Assembly: GCA_025210795.1 (NCBI GenBank)
Contig: JAOAQZ010000018.1
Location: 124,001 to 188,000, forward strand
Length of the DNA: 64,000 nt
Reading direction: 5' to 3'
DNA from: Cohaesibacter sp.
Lineage (GTDB): Bacteria; Pseudomonadota; Alphaproteobacteria; Rhizobiales; Cohaesibacteraceae
Shown here: positions 1-8,511 of the stretch, piece by piece
How positions within the stretch are numbered: the stretch's first letter is position 1
Layout of the letters: each line of letters begins with the position of its first letter
Notes under the pieces: model-generated
Databases searched by the model: none
Seen by the model: only the letters and a program-made list of their open reading frames with translations
What the model was told of the DNA's origin: nothing
Translations under genes and position numbers: made by a program

Positions 1-74
1 GTTTCCCTTACCCGGATTTTGAAATCGCACAGACGAATAGCAAAGGCCAAAGCCCTGCCCCGCCCTGTAACTGA

Positions 75-311
75 TTAGCCAGCAGCTTTGGTCAGGAAGT
101 CAACTGCATTGCCAACAGTCTGAATGGTTTCAGCTGCATCATCAGGAATTTCAGTGCCGAACTCTTCTTCGAAAGCCATTACCAGCTCTACGGTGTCCAG
201 AGAATCTGCACCCAGATCATCAATGAAAGATGCTTCGTTGGTCACTTTGTCAGCGTCAACGCCAAGATGTTCGATCACGATTTTTTTTACGCGTTCAGCG
301 ATATCGCTCAT
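75..311 (-). CDS. acpP: Acyl carrier protein AcpP
   Basis: Carries growing acyl chains on a 4'-phosphopantetheine arm during type II fatty acid synthesis in the cytosol. The 78-residue acidic protein has the usual ACP length and the prosthetic-group motif [19 protein letters not shown], whose serine is the attachment site. A GAGGA ribosome binding site lies about 7 nt before the ATG. It lies downstream of fabD and fabG on the same strand, the classic fabD-fabG-acpP order, although a gap of about 330 bp to fabG suggests its own promoter. The next gene, outside the window, would be expected to be fabF; that is inference. Identification is firm. Confidence 0.97.
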   Translation of the reverse strand: MSDIAERVKKIVIEHLGVDADKVTNEASFIDDLGADSLDTVELVMAFEEEFGTEIPDDAAETIQTVGNAVDFLTKAAG

Positions 312-640
312 GTTCTTTCCTCAAATTTTACTTCAGCATCAAAGTTTGGAAAAAAGCCTTGCTTTGGCCCAAAGCCGCACCAATCACTTTCCCGATTTTG
401 CATGTCGCCAGCCAGTGCCTTCCTCTTAAGAAGAACCGTCTGGCGTATGGCTTCCGAGCATGTTCAATTCTGCGGCATCTATCCGGCATCATCGAAATTG
501 CGCGGTTGGTAACATACTTTCTTGCGCTTGAGAAGATCTCCTTTGCTTTGGAAAAGCAATCTTCAATCTCCCAAGTGCGTTTTCCTCATCTAATAAACGA
601 TATTTAGCCCCACACAAGACCAAATACGACCAGATAGAGG
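312..640. other. Intergenic region between fabG and acpP
   Basis: About 330 bp with no convincing gene. It should hold the 3' end of the fabG transcript and the acpP promoter on the minus strand. I could not pick a clear -35/-10 pair or an intrinsic terminator. Short open frames on the plus strand have no ribosome binding site or family resemblance. Confidence 0.5.
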
Positions 641-1381
641 TTAAATCATCGCCATACCGCCATTTACATGAAGAGTCTGGCCGGTCACATAAGCCCCTTC
701 ATCACTGGCAAGATAAACGGCTGCTGCAGCAATTTCCTCTGGCGAGCCCATGCGACCTGCAGGAATAGAGCCGTTAATGGCCTCTTTCTGCTTGTCATTG
801 AGCTTGTCTGTCATGGCAGTACGAATAAAGCCCGGCGCGATGGTGTTGGCGGTGATCCCGCGATTGGCCACCTCTTGCGCCAAAGATTTGGTCATACCGA
901 TCATGCCCGCCTTGGCTGCGGCATAATTACCCTGCCCCGGATTACCAGTCACCCCAACGATTGAGGTAATGCCGATGATTCGGCCAAAACGGCGCTTCAT
1001 CATGCCGCGCAGGGCTGCACGGGACAGGCGCATGGCAGAAGTCAGGTTCACATTGATCACCTGATCCCAGTCTTCATCCTTCATCCGCATGAAGAGACCA
1101 TCACGAGTAATACCGGCATTATTGACCAGAATATCAAGCTGGCCCATGGCAGCTTCTGCATTGCCAACCAGTGAGGCAACGGACTCTGGATCAGACAAGT
1201 TGGCAGGAGTTACATGAACGCGCTCACCACCAAGTTTTTGCGCCACGTCTTCCAAAACCTCAACACGGGTACCAGACAGGGCAACAGTTGCCCCTTGCGC
1301 ATGCAAAGCTGCTGCAATGGCCTCACCAATACCACCGGATGCACCGGTCACAAGCGCTGTTTTGCCGCTTAGATCAAACAT
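641..1381 (-). CDS. fabG: 3-oxoacyl-ACP reductase FabG
   Basis: NADPH-dependent reduction of 3-ketoacyl-ACP in fatty acid elongation. This is a short-chain dehydrogenase of 246 residues. It shows the Rossmann motif TGASGGIGEAIA near the N-terminus, NNAG in the middle, the catalytic Ser-Tyr-Lys arrangement (YAAAKAG) and the C-terminal VTGQTLHVNGGMAM typical of FabG. I chose the ATG at 1381 over an in-frame TTG 6 nt upstream because AGGAG at 1390-1394 is 8 nt from the ATG but only 2 nt from the TTG. It sits between fabD and acpP; the 76-bp gap to fabD suggests co-transcription. Confidence 0.97.
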   Translation of the reverse strand: MFDLSGKTALVTGASGGIGEAIAAALHAQGATVALSGTRVEVLEDVAQKLGGERVHVTPANLSDPESVASLVGNAEAAMGQLDILVNNAGITRDGLFMRMKDEDWDQVINVNLTSAMRLSRAALRGMMKRRFGRIIGITSIVGVTGNPGQGNYAAAKAGMIGMTKSLAQEVANRGITANTIAPGFIRTAMTDKLNDKQKEAINGSIPAGRMGSPEEIAAAAVYLASDEGAYVTGQTLHVNGGMAMI

Positions 1382-1457
1382 TCTCAAAACTCCTCATATC
1401 CTTTGCGGATATCTGTATCACGGATATCTGTCTCTTGTAGGTGTCTCTGGGCCAAAC

Positions 1458-2399
1458 TTAAGCCAGCTTTTCCATGGCAGCATCAATATCGCCCGGCTCA
1501 CCCACATTCACTGTGGCAACACCTTTGGCAATACGCCGCGCCAGACCGGTCAGAACCTTGCCGGTGCCAACCTCGAACAGGCAATCCACACCATTGCCCG
1601 CAAGCCATGATACAGATTCAGACCAGCGCACCATGCCGGTTACCTGCTCAACCAGATGCTTGCGAATGGCTTCAGGGTCTTCAACCGGACTTGCCAGAAC
1701 ATTGGCAACCAGTGGCACAGCAGGAGCATTGATGGTGACACCGGCCAGAGCCTCGGCCATAACGTCCGCCGCAGGGGCCATCAAGGCGCAATGGAAGGGT
1801 GCGGAGACCGGTAGCAACAAAGCGCGCTTGGCACCTTTTTCCTTGGCAAGATCAGCCGCGCGCTCAATCGCTGCCTTGGCGCCAGAAATCACAACCTGAC
1901 CGGTGGCATTGTCATTGGCAACCTGACAAACTTCCCCTTGCGCAGCCGCTTCGGCTACTTCAGAGACCTGCTCAATGGTCAGGCCAAGCACAGCCGCCAT
2001 GGCCCCTTCCCCAACAGGTACAGCGCTCTGCATGGCGTCGCCGCGTGTTCTCAAAAGGCGTGCAGTATCAGACAGGCTCAGGGCACCAGAGGCCGCAAGG
2101 GCAGAATATTCCCCCAAGGAATGGCCCGCGACGTAAGACACCTTGTCAGCCAGCACAAGGCCCTTGTCTTCCATCACGCGCAAAGCAGCAATGGAGGCCG
2201 CCATCAAGGCAGGCTGGGCATTGCGGGTCAGGGTCAATGTTTCGATGGGACCGGACCACATAATGTCAGAGAGCTTTTCGCCCAGAGCATCATCCACTTC
2301 TTCATAGACAGCTCGTGCCACAGCAAACTCATCTGCCAGCGCCTTACCCATGCCAACAGCCTGGCTACCCTGTCCCGGGAATGTGAATGCAATACTCAT
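1458..2399 (-). CDS. fabD: Malonyl-CoA:ACP transacylase FabD
   Basis: Transfers malonyl groups from CoA to ACP, supplying extender units for fatty acid synthesis. The 313-residue protein starts MSIAFTFPGQGSQAVGMGKA, the usual FabD N-terminus, and has the active-site GHSLGEYSA with its nucleophilic serine plus the conserved QVTGMVRW-type region. The frame stays open for another 24 codons upstream, but family length and AAGGA 8 nt before this ATG favour 2399; an ATG three codons earlier is possible. First gene of the fabD-fabG(-acpP) group, with a good promoter just upstream. Confidence 0.96.
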   Translation of the reverse strand: MSIAFTFPGQGSQAVGMGKALADEFAVARAVYEEVDDALGEKLSDIMWSGPIETLTLTRNAQPALMAASIAALRVMEDKGLVLADKVSYVAGHSLGEYSALAASGALSLSDTARLLRTRGDAMQSAVPVGEGAMAAVLGLTIEQVSEVAEAAAQGEVCQVANDNATGQVVISGAKAAIERAADLAKEKGAKRALLLPVSAPFHCALMAPAADVMAEALAGVTINAPAVPLVANVLASPVEDPEAIRKHLVEQVTGMVRWSESVSWLAGNGVDCLFEVGTGKVLTGLARRIAKGVATVNVGEPGDIDAAMEKLA

Positions 2400-2478
2400 A
2401 TGCTCCATCCTTGCCTTTTGCAGCTTATCTCTAATCTGTTCTGTCCCTGTCATTGCATGACAAGACAGCATCTGCCGT

Positions 2479-2506
2479 GATTTATGTCACAATCGGGCAG
2501 TGTCAA
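2479..2506 (-). promoter_or_regulatory. Predicted sigma70 promoter of fabD
   Basis: On the minus strand a perfect -35 TTGACA (plus-strand positions 2501-2506) is followed after 16 nt by TAAATC (2479-2484). This gives a leader of about 70 nt to the fabD start. Seen directly as sequence; activity is inferred. Confidence 0.6.
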
Positions 2507-2733
2507 GAACAGATCCTTCATGGGTTTGATTGGCCACTATGGAGCAAAGAGTCAAGGCTTTCAGCATCCCTGCACCCAATTACCGGACTTTAAGAGTTGA
2601 AAACCCCTTGTCCGGATGGCATCAAACGCGCCCGTATCTTTGCCAAAAGCGGCAAATCGCGCCCTTTGCCTTTGGCTGACTTTGAAAGAAGCCCATTTAG
2701 CGCATTATTTCATGCATAAAGACGGCATTTCCC

Positions 2734-2761
2734 TTGCACTTGAGGAAAATTGCGGTATAAG
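2734..2761 (+). promoter_or_regulatory. Predicted sigma70 promoter of the rpsF operon
   Basis: TTGCAC at 2734-2739 and TATAAG at 2756-2761 are separated by 16 nt. Transcription would start near 2768 and give a leader of about 230 nt before rpsF. No other equally good pair was seen between fabD and rpsF. Confidence 0.5.
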
Positions 2762-2767
2762 ACGCCG

Positions 2768-3000
2768 GTCAGCTTGGCTTAGGCCGAGGGCTGAAGGGAA
2801 GACTATTGCCCAATTCATGCTGTTCTATAACGTCGTGAGTTGGATTTAATAGTAGGCTCGAATAAACGATCCGCCTTCCTGTGTCCTCGCTCTTGAAAGC
2901 GAATAATTTTAAAAAGCCTTGTCATTCATGAGGCTTTTTAGAGGCTTTGCGCCAGTCAAGACGACAGATGATGACAACACTAAATGACAAGGCAGGAAAA
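2768..3000 (+). promoter_or_regulatory. Long structured 5' leader of rpsF
   Basis: If the promoter at 2734-2761 is right, rpsF has an unusually long leader. It contains a stem TCGCT/AGCGA at 2887-2902 (6-nt loop) and a stem AAAAAGCC/GGCTTTTT at 2911-2918 and 2932-2939 (13-nt loop) that resembles a terminator arm. Many bacteria carry an S6:S18-binding leader that controls rpsF-rpsR; I cannot show that these stems are that motif. A short open frame here (2616-2849) lacks coding character. Confidence 0.4.
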
Positions 3001-3411
3001 ATGGCGCTGTATGAGCACGTTTTCCTTGCTCGCCAGGACATTTCTCAGCAGCAGGTTGAGACTCTGGTAGAGCATTACAAAACCCTGATCTCCGAAGCTG
3101 GTGGTTCCATCGGCAAGGTTGAATATTGGGGTCTGAAATCCATTGCATATCGCATCAACAAAAGCCGCAAAGCACATTATGTTCTGATGAACATCGATTC
3201 CGGTGCCGACGCTGTTGCTGAAATGGAGCGTCAGATGCGTCTTAATGAAGACGTGATGCGTTTCATGACCATTCGTGTTGAAGAGCATGAAGAAGATCAG
3301 TCTGTCATGATGCAGAAGCGTGATCGTGATGATCGCCGTGGTGATCGTGGTGATCGCGGTGGCCGTCCTCCTCGTGGCCCTCGCCGCGATGCAGAAAAAC
3401 CAGCTGAATAA
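3001..3411 (+). CDS. rpsF: 30S ribosomal protein S6
   Basis: Small-subunit protein that pairs with S18 on the platform of the 30S subunit. The 136-residue product begins [20 protein letters not shown] and contains the conserved [20 protein letters not shown] block, followed by a charged Arg/Gly/Asp-rich tail ([13 protein letters not shown]) that is usual in rhizobial S6. The frame extends upstream to 2947, but the family start is the ATG at 3001, with AAGG 8 nt before it. Directly followed by rpsR, 9 nt after the stop, then DUF2232 and rplI, the standard order in this order of bacteria. Confidence 0.97.
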   Translation: MALYEHVFLARQDISQQQVETLVEHYKTLISEAGGSIGKVEYWGLKSIAYRINKSRKAHYVLMNIDSGADAVAEMERQMRLNEDVMRFMTIRVEEHEEDQSVMMQKRDRDDRRGDRGDRGGRPPRGPRRDAEKPAE

Positions 3412-3420
3412 GGAGCAAGT

Positions 3421-3657
3421 ATCATTTCTGGAGCACGTCGTCCTTTCTTCCGTCGTCGCAAAACTTGCCCTTTCTCCGGCGAGAATGCACCGAAAATCGA
3501 TTACAAAGACACACGTCTTCTGCAGCGCTACATTTCCGAGCGCGGCAAAATCGTTCCTTCCCGTATCACAGCAGTTTCTGCCAAAAAACAGCGTGAGCTG
3601 GCTCGTGCCATCAAACGCGCTCGTTTCCTGGGCCTGCTGCCATACGTTATCAGCTAA
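3421..3657 (+). CDS. rpsR: 30S ribosomal protein S18 with a non-canonical start codon
   Basis: Small-subunit protein that forms a heterodimer with S6. The frame encodes a full S18: [13 protein letters not shown], then [38 protein letters not shown], and ending GLLPYVIS; about 77 residues, within the family range of 75-82. No ATG, GTG or TTG exists in this frame between the in-frame TAA at 3409-3411 and the conserved region. The only candidates are ATC at 3421 and ATT at 3424. AGGAG at 3411-3415 is 5 nt from the ATC and 8 nt from the ATT, so either fits. One G-to-C change would turn an ancestral ATG into this ATC; a sequencing error is possible. Confidence 0.9.
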   Translation: MISGARRPFFRRRKTCPFSGENAPKIDYKDTRLLQRYISERGKIVPSRITAVSAKKQRELARAIKRARFLGLLPYVIS

Positions 3658-3679
3658 TCTCTAGCTGACAGAATAGTCT

Positions 3680-3718
3680 CAAATGGCCGCACCCCTCATT
3701 GAGAGATGCGGCCATTTG
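3680..3718 (+). repeat. Strong 12-bp inverted repeat after rpsR
   Basis: CAAATGGCCGCA (3680-3691) and TGCGGCCATTTG (3707-3718) are perfectly complementary around a 15-nt loop. No clean T tract follows on the plus strand, so it is either a weak terminator or an RNA processing/stability structure separating rpsF-rpsR from the DUF2232 gene. A second repeat, CCTGAAA (3724-3730) with TTTCAGG (3753-3759), encloses the palindrome GATTTTTAAAAATC. Confidence 0.6.
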
Positions 3719-3838
3719 AAATCCCTGAAATCTGATTTTTAAAAATCAAAGCTTTCAGGCCTTGCAGAATTTTCGTTGGGATACGGCAGTGTGACCGGTC
3801 TCTAACCGCCTTGAGAGCCAAGCGGGACAGCAGGATTA

Positions 3839-4807
3839 ATGAACCAGTATCTTTTCATCGGTGTTGCAGCAGGTTTAGGCGCTGCGCTTCTTAATCTCTC
3901 CGGTTATTCCGGCGGGACGGTGGGCTTTGGTTTCATTCTGGTCCTCCTCTCTTCCCTGCCCCTGATGATTGCCGCCCTTGGTTGGGGCTCTTTCTCGGGT
4001 TTGATCGCCGCTCTCACATCGGGCATCACCCTTGCACTGGTGTTTGACCTGCAAGCAGGCTTCCTGTTCTTTCTTCTCAATAGCTTGCCTGCCTTTTGGA
4101 TAGCTCATCTGGTTGGCCTGAACCGCCAGGATGGCGACGGCGAAGACGCACAGACAATCTGGTATCCGCTCGGCTCTGTCTTGATGTGGATCTGTTCCAT
4201 CGTCTCTGTGGCCACCATGGCCATGTTCATTCCTTTTGGCTTCAGTCTGGAGAAATATCGCGACACGATCTCCACGCTGATGAGCAAAATCTATGCAAGC
4301 GGCGGAACCGCTCGCACGCCTTCGGGTGAGGAACTGAACCTTGAATGGATGGTGGATCTGGTGGCCAAAATGGCACCAACCATTTCCAGCATCATGCTGG
4401 TGCTGTCCATCGTCATCACCCTTTATCTTGCTGCCAAAATCACCCAGATGTCCGACCGTCTGGCGCGTCCATGGCCTGATCTGCACCAGATCACCTTGCC
4501 GCTTTCCGCTGCAATCATCTTTCTGGTTGCGCTGGTCATCAGCACCTTTGAAGGCTTGCTCGGGGTTTTCGCCCAGATTGTCGCTTCCAGCTTTGGCGCA
4601 GGCTTGCTGCTGGTCGGTCTGTCCGTTCTGCATTACATCACCCGCAACAGTGCCTCTCGCGGCGCGCTGCTTTGGGGGGCCTATTTTCTTCTGATTGTCT
4701 TTGGATGGCTGGCCATTGCTCTGGTCATGCTGGGGGCAGCAGAAATTCTCGTTCAGGTCCGGAACCGCTTTCCAAAGGATCCGGACCCCAATCAATCCAA
4801 AGCCTAA
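3839..4807 (+). CDS. DUF2232 family integral membrane protein
   Basis: Function unknown; a polytopic membrane protein of 322 residues. I see about eight hydrophobic stretches, with the C-terminal ones around [18 protein letters not shown] and [20 protein letters not shown]. The location between rpsR and rplI, length and the pattern of segments match the DUF2232 protein found there in rhizobia; distant relatives include YybS-like proteins of Firmicutes. ATG at 3839 follows a GGGACAGCAGG stretch, a weak ribosome binding site. The C-terminus carries a short charged tail ([15 protein letters not shown]). Co-transcription with rplI is likely, with a gap of 56 bp. Confidence 0.85.
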   Translation: MNQYLFIGVAAGLGAALLNLSGYSGGTVGFGFILVLLSSLPLMIAALGWGSFSGLIAALTSGITLALVFDLQAGFLFFLLNSLPAFWIAHLVGLNRQDGDGEDAQTIWYPLGSVLMWICSIVSVATMAMFIPFGFSLEKYRDTISTLMSKIYASGGTARTPSGEELNLEWMVDLVAKMAPTISSIMLVLSIVITLYLAAKITQMSDRLARPWPDLHQITLPLSAAIIFLVALVISTFEGLLGVFAQIVASSFGAGLLLVGLSVLHYITRNSASRGALLWGAYFLLIVFGWLAIALVMLGAAEILVQVRNRFPKDPDPNQSKA

Positions 4808-4863
4808 AGCTTTGCATGCAACAACGACCTGCCCGATCGGGCACGGGTCACAAGGAGATTAAA

Positions 4864-5460
4864 ATGGAAATCATTTTGATGGAACGCATCGCCAAACTCG
4901 GTCAGATGGGCGATATCGTAAGCGTACGTGACGGTTATGCACGTAACTACCTGCTGCCACAGGGTAAAGCTATCCGTGCCAACGCTGCCAACAAAGCTCG
5001 TTTTGAAGCAGAGCGCGCTCAGCTGGAAGCCCGCAATCTGGAAGCCAAGAGCGAAGCCGAAGCACTGGCAGAACGCATTGGCGAGAAAACTGTTGTTCTC
5101 ATCCGCGCCGCTTCCGAAACCGGCCAGATGTACGGCTCCGTCTCCACTCGCGATCTGGCCACTGCCATCAGCGAAGACGGCCTGACCATCGACCGCACCC
5201 AGGTTTCTCTGGCTCGTCCGATCAAAACCCTCGGCCTGCACGAAGTTACTCTGGTTCTGCATCCAGAAGTCGAACTGACTGTGACCGCTAACGTTGCCCG
5301 TTCCGAAGACGAAGCAGAGCGTCAGGCAGCTGGTGAAGATGTAAACGTAACCGAGCGTGACGAAGGCTTCGAGTTTGAAGAAGATCTGGAGCTGGATGAA
5401 GAGCTTCTGGAAGAAATCGAAGGCGAAGAAGAAGAAGCAACCGAAGAAGAAGCTGAATAA
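4864..5460 (+). CDS. rplI: 50S ribosomal protein L9
   Basis: Large-subunit protein bound near the L1 stalk. The N-terminal domain reads [20 protein letters not shown] followed by the signature [13 protein letters not shown], then a helical connector and the C-terminal domain. The 198-residue product is longer than E. coli L9 (about 149) because of a very acidic tail after about residue 165 ([20 protein letters not shown]), a feature of alphaproteobacterial L9. AAGGAG at 4852-4857 fixes the start at 4864, although the frame is open far upstream. An intrinsic terminator follows at 5504-5538. Confidence 0.96.
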   Translation: MEIILMERIAKLGQMGDIVSVRDGYARNYLLPQGKAIRANAANKARFEAERAQLEARNLEAKSEAEALAERIGEKTVVLIRAASETGQMYGSVSTRDLATAISEDGLTIDRTQVSLARPIKTLGLHEVTLVLHPEVELTVTANVARSEDEAERQAAGEDVNVTERDEGFEFEEDLELDEELLEEIEGEEEEATEEEAE

Positions 5461-5503
5461 GCCTCTCTTTGCGCGTCTTTTTGCGCTTTCATTCTACAAG
5501 ATC

Positions 5504-5538
5504 AAAGGTCCGCCCCTCACGGGTGCGGGCCTTTTTTT
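5504..5538 (+). terminator. Intrinsic terminator of the rpsF-rplI operon
   Basis: Stem formed by AAAGGtCCGC and GCGGgCCTTT, followed by a run of seven T, 44 nt after the rplI stop. Confidence 0.85.
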
Positions 5539-5728
5539 ATCTGTTACTGCGCCTTATTTTGCACCCTTGCGAACAGAAACGATTCTCTTCTCTGTCCAGT
5601 AGATTCGCTACAAATTGCCACAAAAAGAAATCCCCCTGTTGATTGCCGTGCAAAGCCAAAATCCATCTTTTCAAGCCCCCAAAGCTATGGCTATTTAGAG
5701 ATCCACTCCAAACAATGAGGCCTGTTTG

Positions 5729-7213
5729 ATGGATAGCGCACCCAAGCTCGACACCTCTGCCGCCACAACGCGGCATGCTCCGCACAATCTGGAAGCGGAA
5801 CAACAATTGCTGGGCGCGATTCTGGTCAATAACGAGACATTCTATCGGGTGTCGGACTTTTTGGAGCCCCATCACTTCTTCGACCCCAATTTGCGCGAAA
5901 TCTACGAAAAGGCGGCAACCTTGATCCGTGCGGGCAAAATTGCGTCGCCCATCACGCTCAAAACTTTCTTTGCCGGTGATTACACCATCGCCGATATGCC
6001 GGTTGCGCAATATTTGCTGCGCCTGACCTCACAGGCAACCTCCATCATCAATGCCGAGGATTACGGCCTTTTGATCATGGATCTGGCAACCCGCCGCGAT
6101 CTCATCCAGATCGGCACCGATGTGGTCAATATCGCCTATGACGCCCCCATCGACATGCCCCCGCGCACCCAGATCGAAGATGCGGAGCGGCGCTTGTTCG
6201 GCCTTGCAGAAAAAGGGCGCTCCGACAGCGGCTTCCAGTCCTTTGCCTCAGCTGCGACCGAAGCCATCGAAATGGCGGAAGCCGCCTATAAGCGCGATGG
6301 CCAGCTATCGGGCATCTCTACCGGCCTTAAAGATCTCGATCTCAAAATGGGTGGCCTGCAACATTCGGATTTGATCATCCTTGCCGCTCGTCCTGCGATG
6401 GGTAAAACCTCGCTGGTGACGAACATCGCCTATAATGTTGCCAGCGCTTATATGTCCGAAGAGCAGCCGGACGGCACCTTGAAGACCACAAATGGCGGGG
6501 TTGTCGGCTTCTTCTCGCTCGAGATGTCTGCCGAACAGCTCGCCACCCGTGTGATTGCCGAGCAAGCCATGGTGTCATCGGAGAAAATTCGCCGTGGTAA
6601 GGTTGATCAGGAAGAGTTTGCACGCATCGCTGCCAAAGCGCAGGAAATGCAGATCACTCCGCTCCATATTGACCAGACGGGTGGCATCTCCATCGCCCAG
6701 TTGGCGGCCCGTGCCCGCAGGCTGAAACGCCAGCGCGGCCTTGATCTGCTGATCGTTGACTATTTGCAACTTCTCTCCGGCTCCTCCTCCAAAGCCTCGC
6801 AAGGCCGCGTGCAGGAAATTACCGAAATCACCACCGGCCTCAAAGCTTTGGCCAAGGAACTGGCAGTGCCGATCATCGCCTTGTCCCAGCTTTCGCGTCA
6901 GGTAGAGGCAAGGGACGACAAACGCCCGCAGCTCGCTGACCTTCGCGAATCCGGCTCCATCGAGCAGGATGCCGACGTTGTGGTCTTCATTTACCGCGAA
7001 GAATATTATCTTGCCCGTCAGGAACCAAAACCCAACACGGAAGAATTCTTTGCATGGCAAGCCGAAATGGAACGCGCCATGGGCAAGGCTGAAATCATCA
7101 TCGCAAAACAGCGTCACGGCCCCACCGGCATTGTTCCTGTGTCATTCACACCAGAATTTACGCGCTTTGCAGATCTCGCCCATGACGATTATATTCCCGA
7201 CAGCTATGAATAA
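5729..7213 (+). CDS. dnaB: Replicative DNA helicase DnaB
   Basis: Hexameric 5'-3' helicase that unwinds DNA at the replication fork and recruits primase. The 494-residue protein has the N-terminal DnaB domain (HNLEAEQQLLGAIL), a linker, then the RecA-like ATPase with Walker A ARPAMGKTSL, DLLIVDYLQLL, and the C-terminal motif SQLSRQVEARDDKRPQLADL-RESGSIEQDAD-VVVFIYREEYY. ATG at 5729 is chosen over the overlapping TTG at 5726 because GAGG at 5717-5720 is 8 nt before the ATG. No intein is present. Followed by alr after 36 bp. Confidence 0.97.
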   Translation: MDSAPKLDTSAATTRHAPHNLEAEQQLLGAILVNNETFYRVSDFLEPHHFFDPNLREIYEKAATLIRAGKIASPITLKTFFAGDYTIADMPVAQYLLRLTSQATSIINAEDYGLLIMDLATRRDLIQIGTDVVNIAYDAPIDMPPRTQIEDAERRLFGLAEKGRSDSGFQSFASAATEAIEMAEAAYKRDGQLSGISTGLKDLDLKMGGLQHSDLIILAARPAMGKTSLVTNIAYNVASAYMSEEQPDGTLKTTNGGVVGFFSLEMSAEQLATRVIAEQAMVSSEKIRRGKVDQEEFARIAAKAQEMQITPLHIDQTGGISIAQLAARARRLKRQRGLDLLIVDYLQLLSGSSSKASQGRVQEITEITTGLKALAKELAVPIIALSQLSRQVEARDDKRPQLADLRESGSIEQDADVVVFIYREEYYLARQEPKPNTEEFFAWQAEMERAMGKAEIIIAKQRHGPTGIVPVSFTPEFTRFADLAHDDYIPDSYE

Positions 7214-7249
7214 AGCTGTCTTGACCCAATACAAGCAATGAGATCAATC

Positions 7250-8440
7250 ATGTCTGCGTCTGAACAAGCATCTGAGACACTGCCTCTCCCCTCTTCTGCG
7301 GCACCATCACAAGCTGTGGCAGGCTCAGAGCTCTCCATTGATCTTGGCGCTTTGGCCGAGAATTATCGCTTTCTTGCCAATCAGAACAGCGATGTGGCTT
7401 GCTCTGCGGTCATCAAGGCTGATGCCTATGGTCTGGGGGTAGAGCAAGCAGCGCAAACCTTATGGGATGCAGGCTGCACCACTTTCTTTGTCGCCCTGCC
7501 GCAAGAAGGAGCCCGCGCCCGCGCCGCTCTTCCCACCGCAACCATTTATGTGCTCAATGGACTGTTTGGCGAAGAGTGTGCTGCCTTCTATCACAGCCAC
7601 ACTCTGCGCCCTGTCATTGGCTCGTTGGCCGAGCTTGAGGACTGGCAGACCTATTGCACCAAGGTGGGCGAAAAGCTTCCCTGCGCCCTTCATTTCGATA
7701 CAGGCATGAACCGCTTGGGCATGGGCATGGCGGAAGCTGAAAAGCTCTCCCGCTCTCTTGGCGAAACTGATGAAAACGGGACGATCTTGGATGATTGCAC
7801 CGTCAGCCTCGTTATGAGCCATCTTGCCTGCGCAGATGAGCCTTATCATTCGCTCAACACCCAGCAGCTTGATCGCTTCCGCGCCATCCGTGCTCTCTTC
7901 CCGGACTGCCCGGCATCGCTGGCCAATTCAGCAGGCATCTTTCTAGGGCCAGATTATCATTTTGATCTGATGCGCCCCGGCATCGCCCTTTATGGCGGTC
8001 AGGCTGTCGGCAACCATCCCAATCCCATGAAGCCAGTGGTCACGCTGACCAGCCGCATTCTCGACATCCGCTATGTACCCAAGGACCAATCGGTCAGCTA
8101 TGGTGCCGCCCAAGTCACCAAGCGCGAAAGCCGCGTTGGAATCTTAAGCGCAGGCTATGCCGATGGATATCTGCGCTCTGCTGGCAGCACCGACAGCAAA
8201 ACCGGAGCCCATGTTTGGCTCAAGGGCTATAGCGCCCCCATCATCGGCCGCGTCACCATGGATCTGATCATGGTGGATCTGACCGATTTGCCCAATGGAC
8301 TTGCCAAGCGCGGTATGAAGGTGGAATTGTTCGGCCCCAATATCGCCATTGATGATGTCGCCGCAAGCGCTGGCACCATCGGCTATGAATTACTGACAAG
8401 CCTTGGCGCCCGCGCTTTGCGGCACTATCTTCCAGCCTGA
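7250..8440 (+). CDS. alr: Alanine racemase
   Basis: PLP enzyme interconverting L- and D-alanine for peptidoglycan synthesis. The PLP lysine lies in AVIKADAYGLG (Lys56 from this start), substrate-binding RLGMGM follows, and the second catalytic base is the tyrosine in SAGYADGYLR. The C-terminal domain contains GRVTMDLIMVDLTD. About 396 residues, slightly long because of a Ser/Ala-rich N-terminal segment of about 25 residues before the barrel. Two ATGs, 7238 and 7250, are in frame with no strong ribosome binding site at either; I chose 7250 with low confidence in the exact start. Located between dnaB and radA, as is common in this group. Confidence 0.95.
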   Translation: MSASEQASETLPLPSSAAPSQAVAGSELSIDLGALAENYRFLANQNSDVACSAVIKADAYGLGVEQAAQTLWDAGCTTFFVALPQEGARARAALPTATIYVLNGLFGEECAAFYHSHTLRPVIGSLAELEDWQTYCTKVGEKLPCALHFDTGMNRLGMGMAEAEKLSRSLGETDENGTILDDCTVSLVMSHLACADEPYHSLNTQQLDRFRAIRALFPDCPASLANSAGIFLGPDYHFDLMRPGIALYGGQAVGNHPNPMKPVVTLTSRILDIRYVPKDQSVSYGAAQVTKRESRVGILSAGYADGYLRSAGSTDSKTGAHVWLKGYSAPIIGRVTMDLIMVDLTDLPNGLAKRGMKVELFGPNIAIDDVAASAGTIGYELLTSLGARALRHYLPA

Positions 8441-8511
8441 CGCTCAACGCTTTTTTCGCTTCGTTGTTCCTGACCTTTTCGCATTTGCCCTTCGCAAAGG
8501 ACCATCACATT

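Noticed and set aside
2616..2849. Possible 77-codon gene upstream of rpsF
   Set aside because: It crosses the best rpsF promoter, lacks a ribosome binding site and resembles no known protein.
3320..3664. Open frame of 114 codons overlapping rpsF and rpsR
   Set aside because: It reads in a different frame from S18; the S18 protein is unmistakable in the other frame despite lacking a usual start codon.
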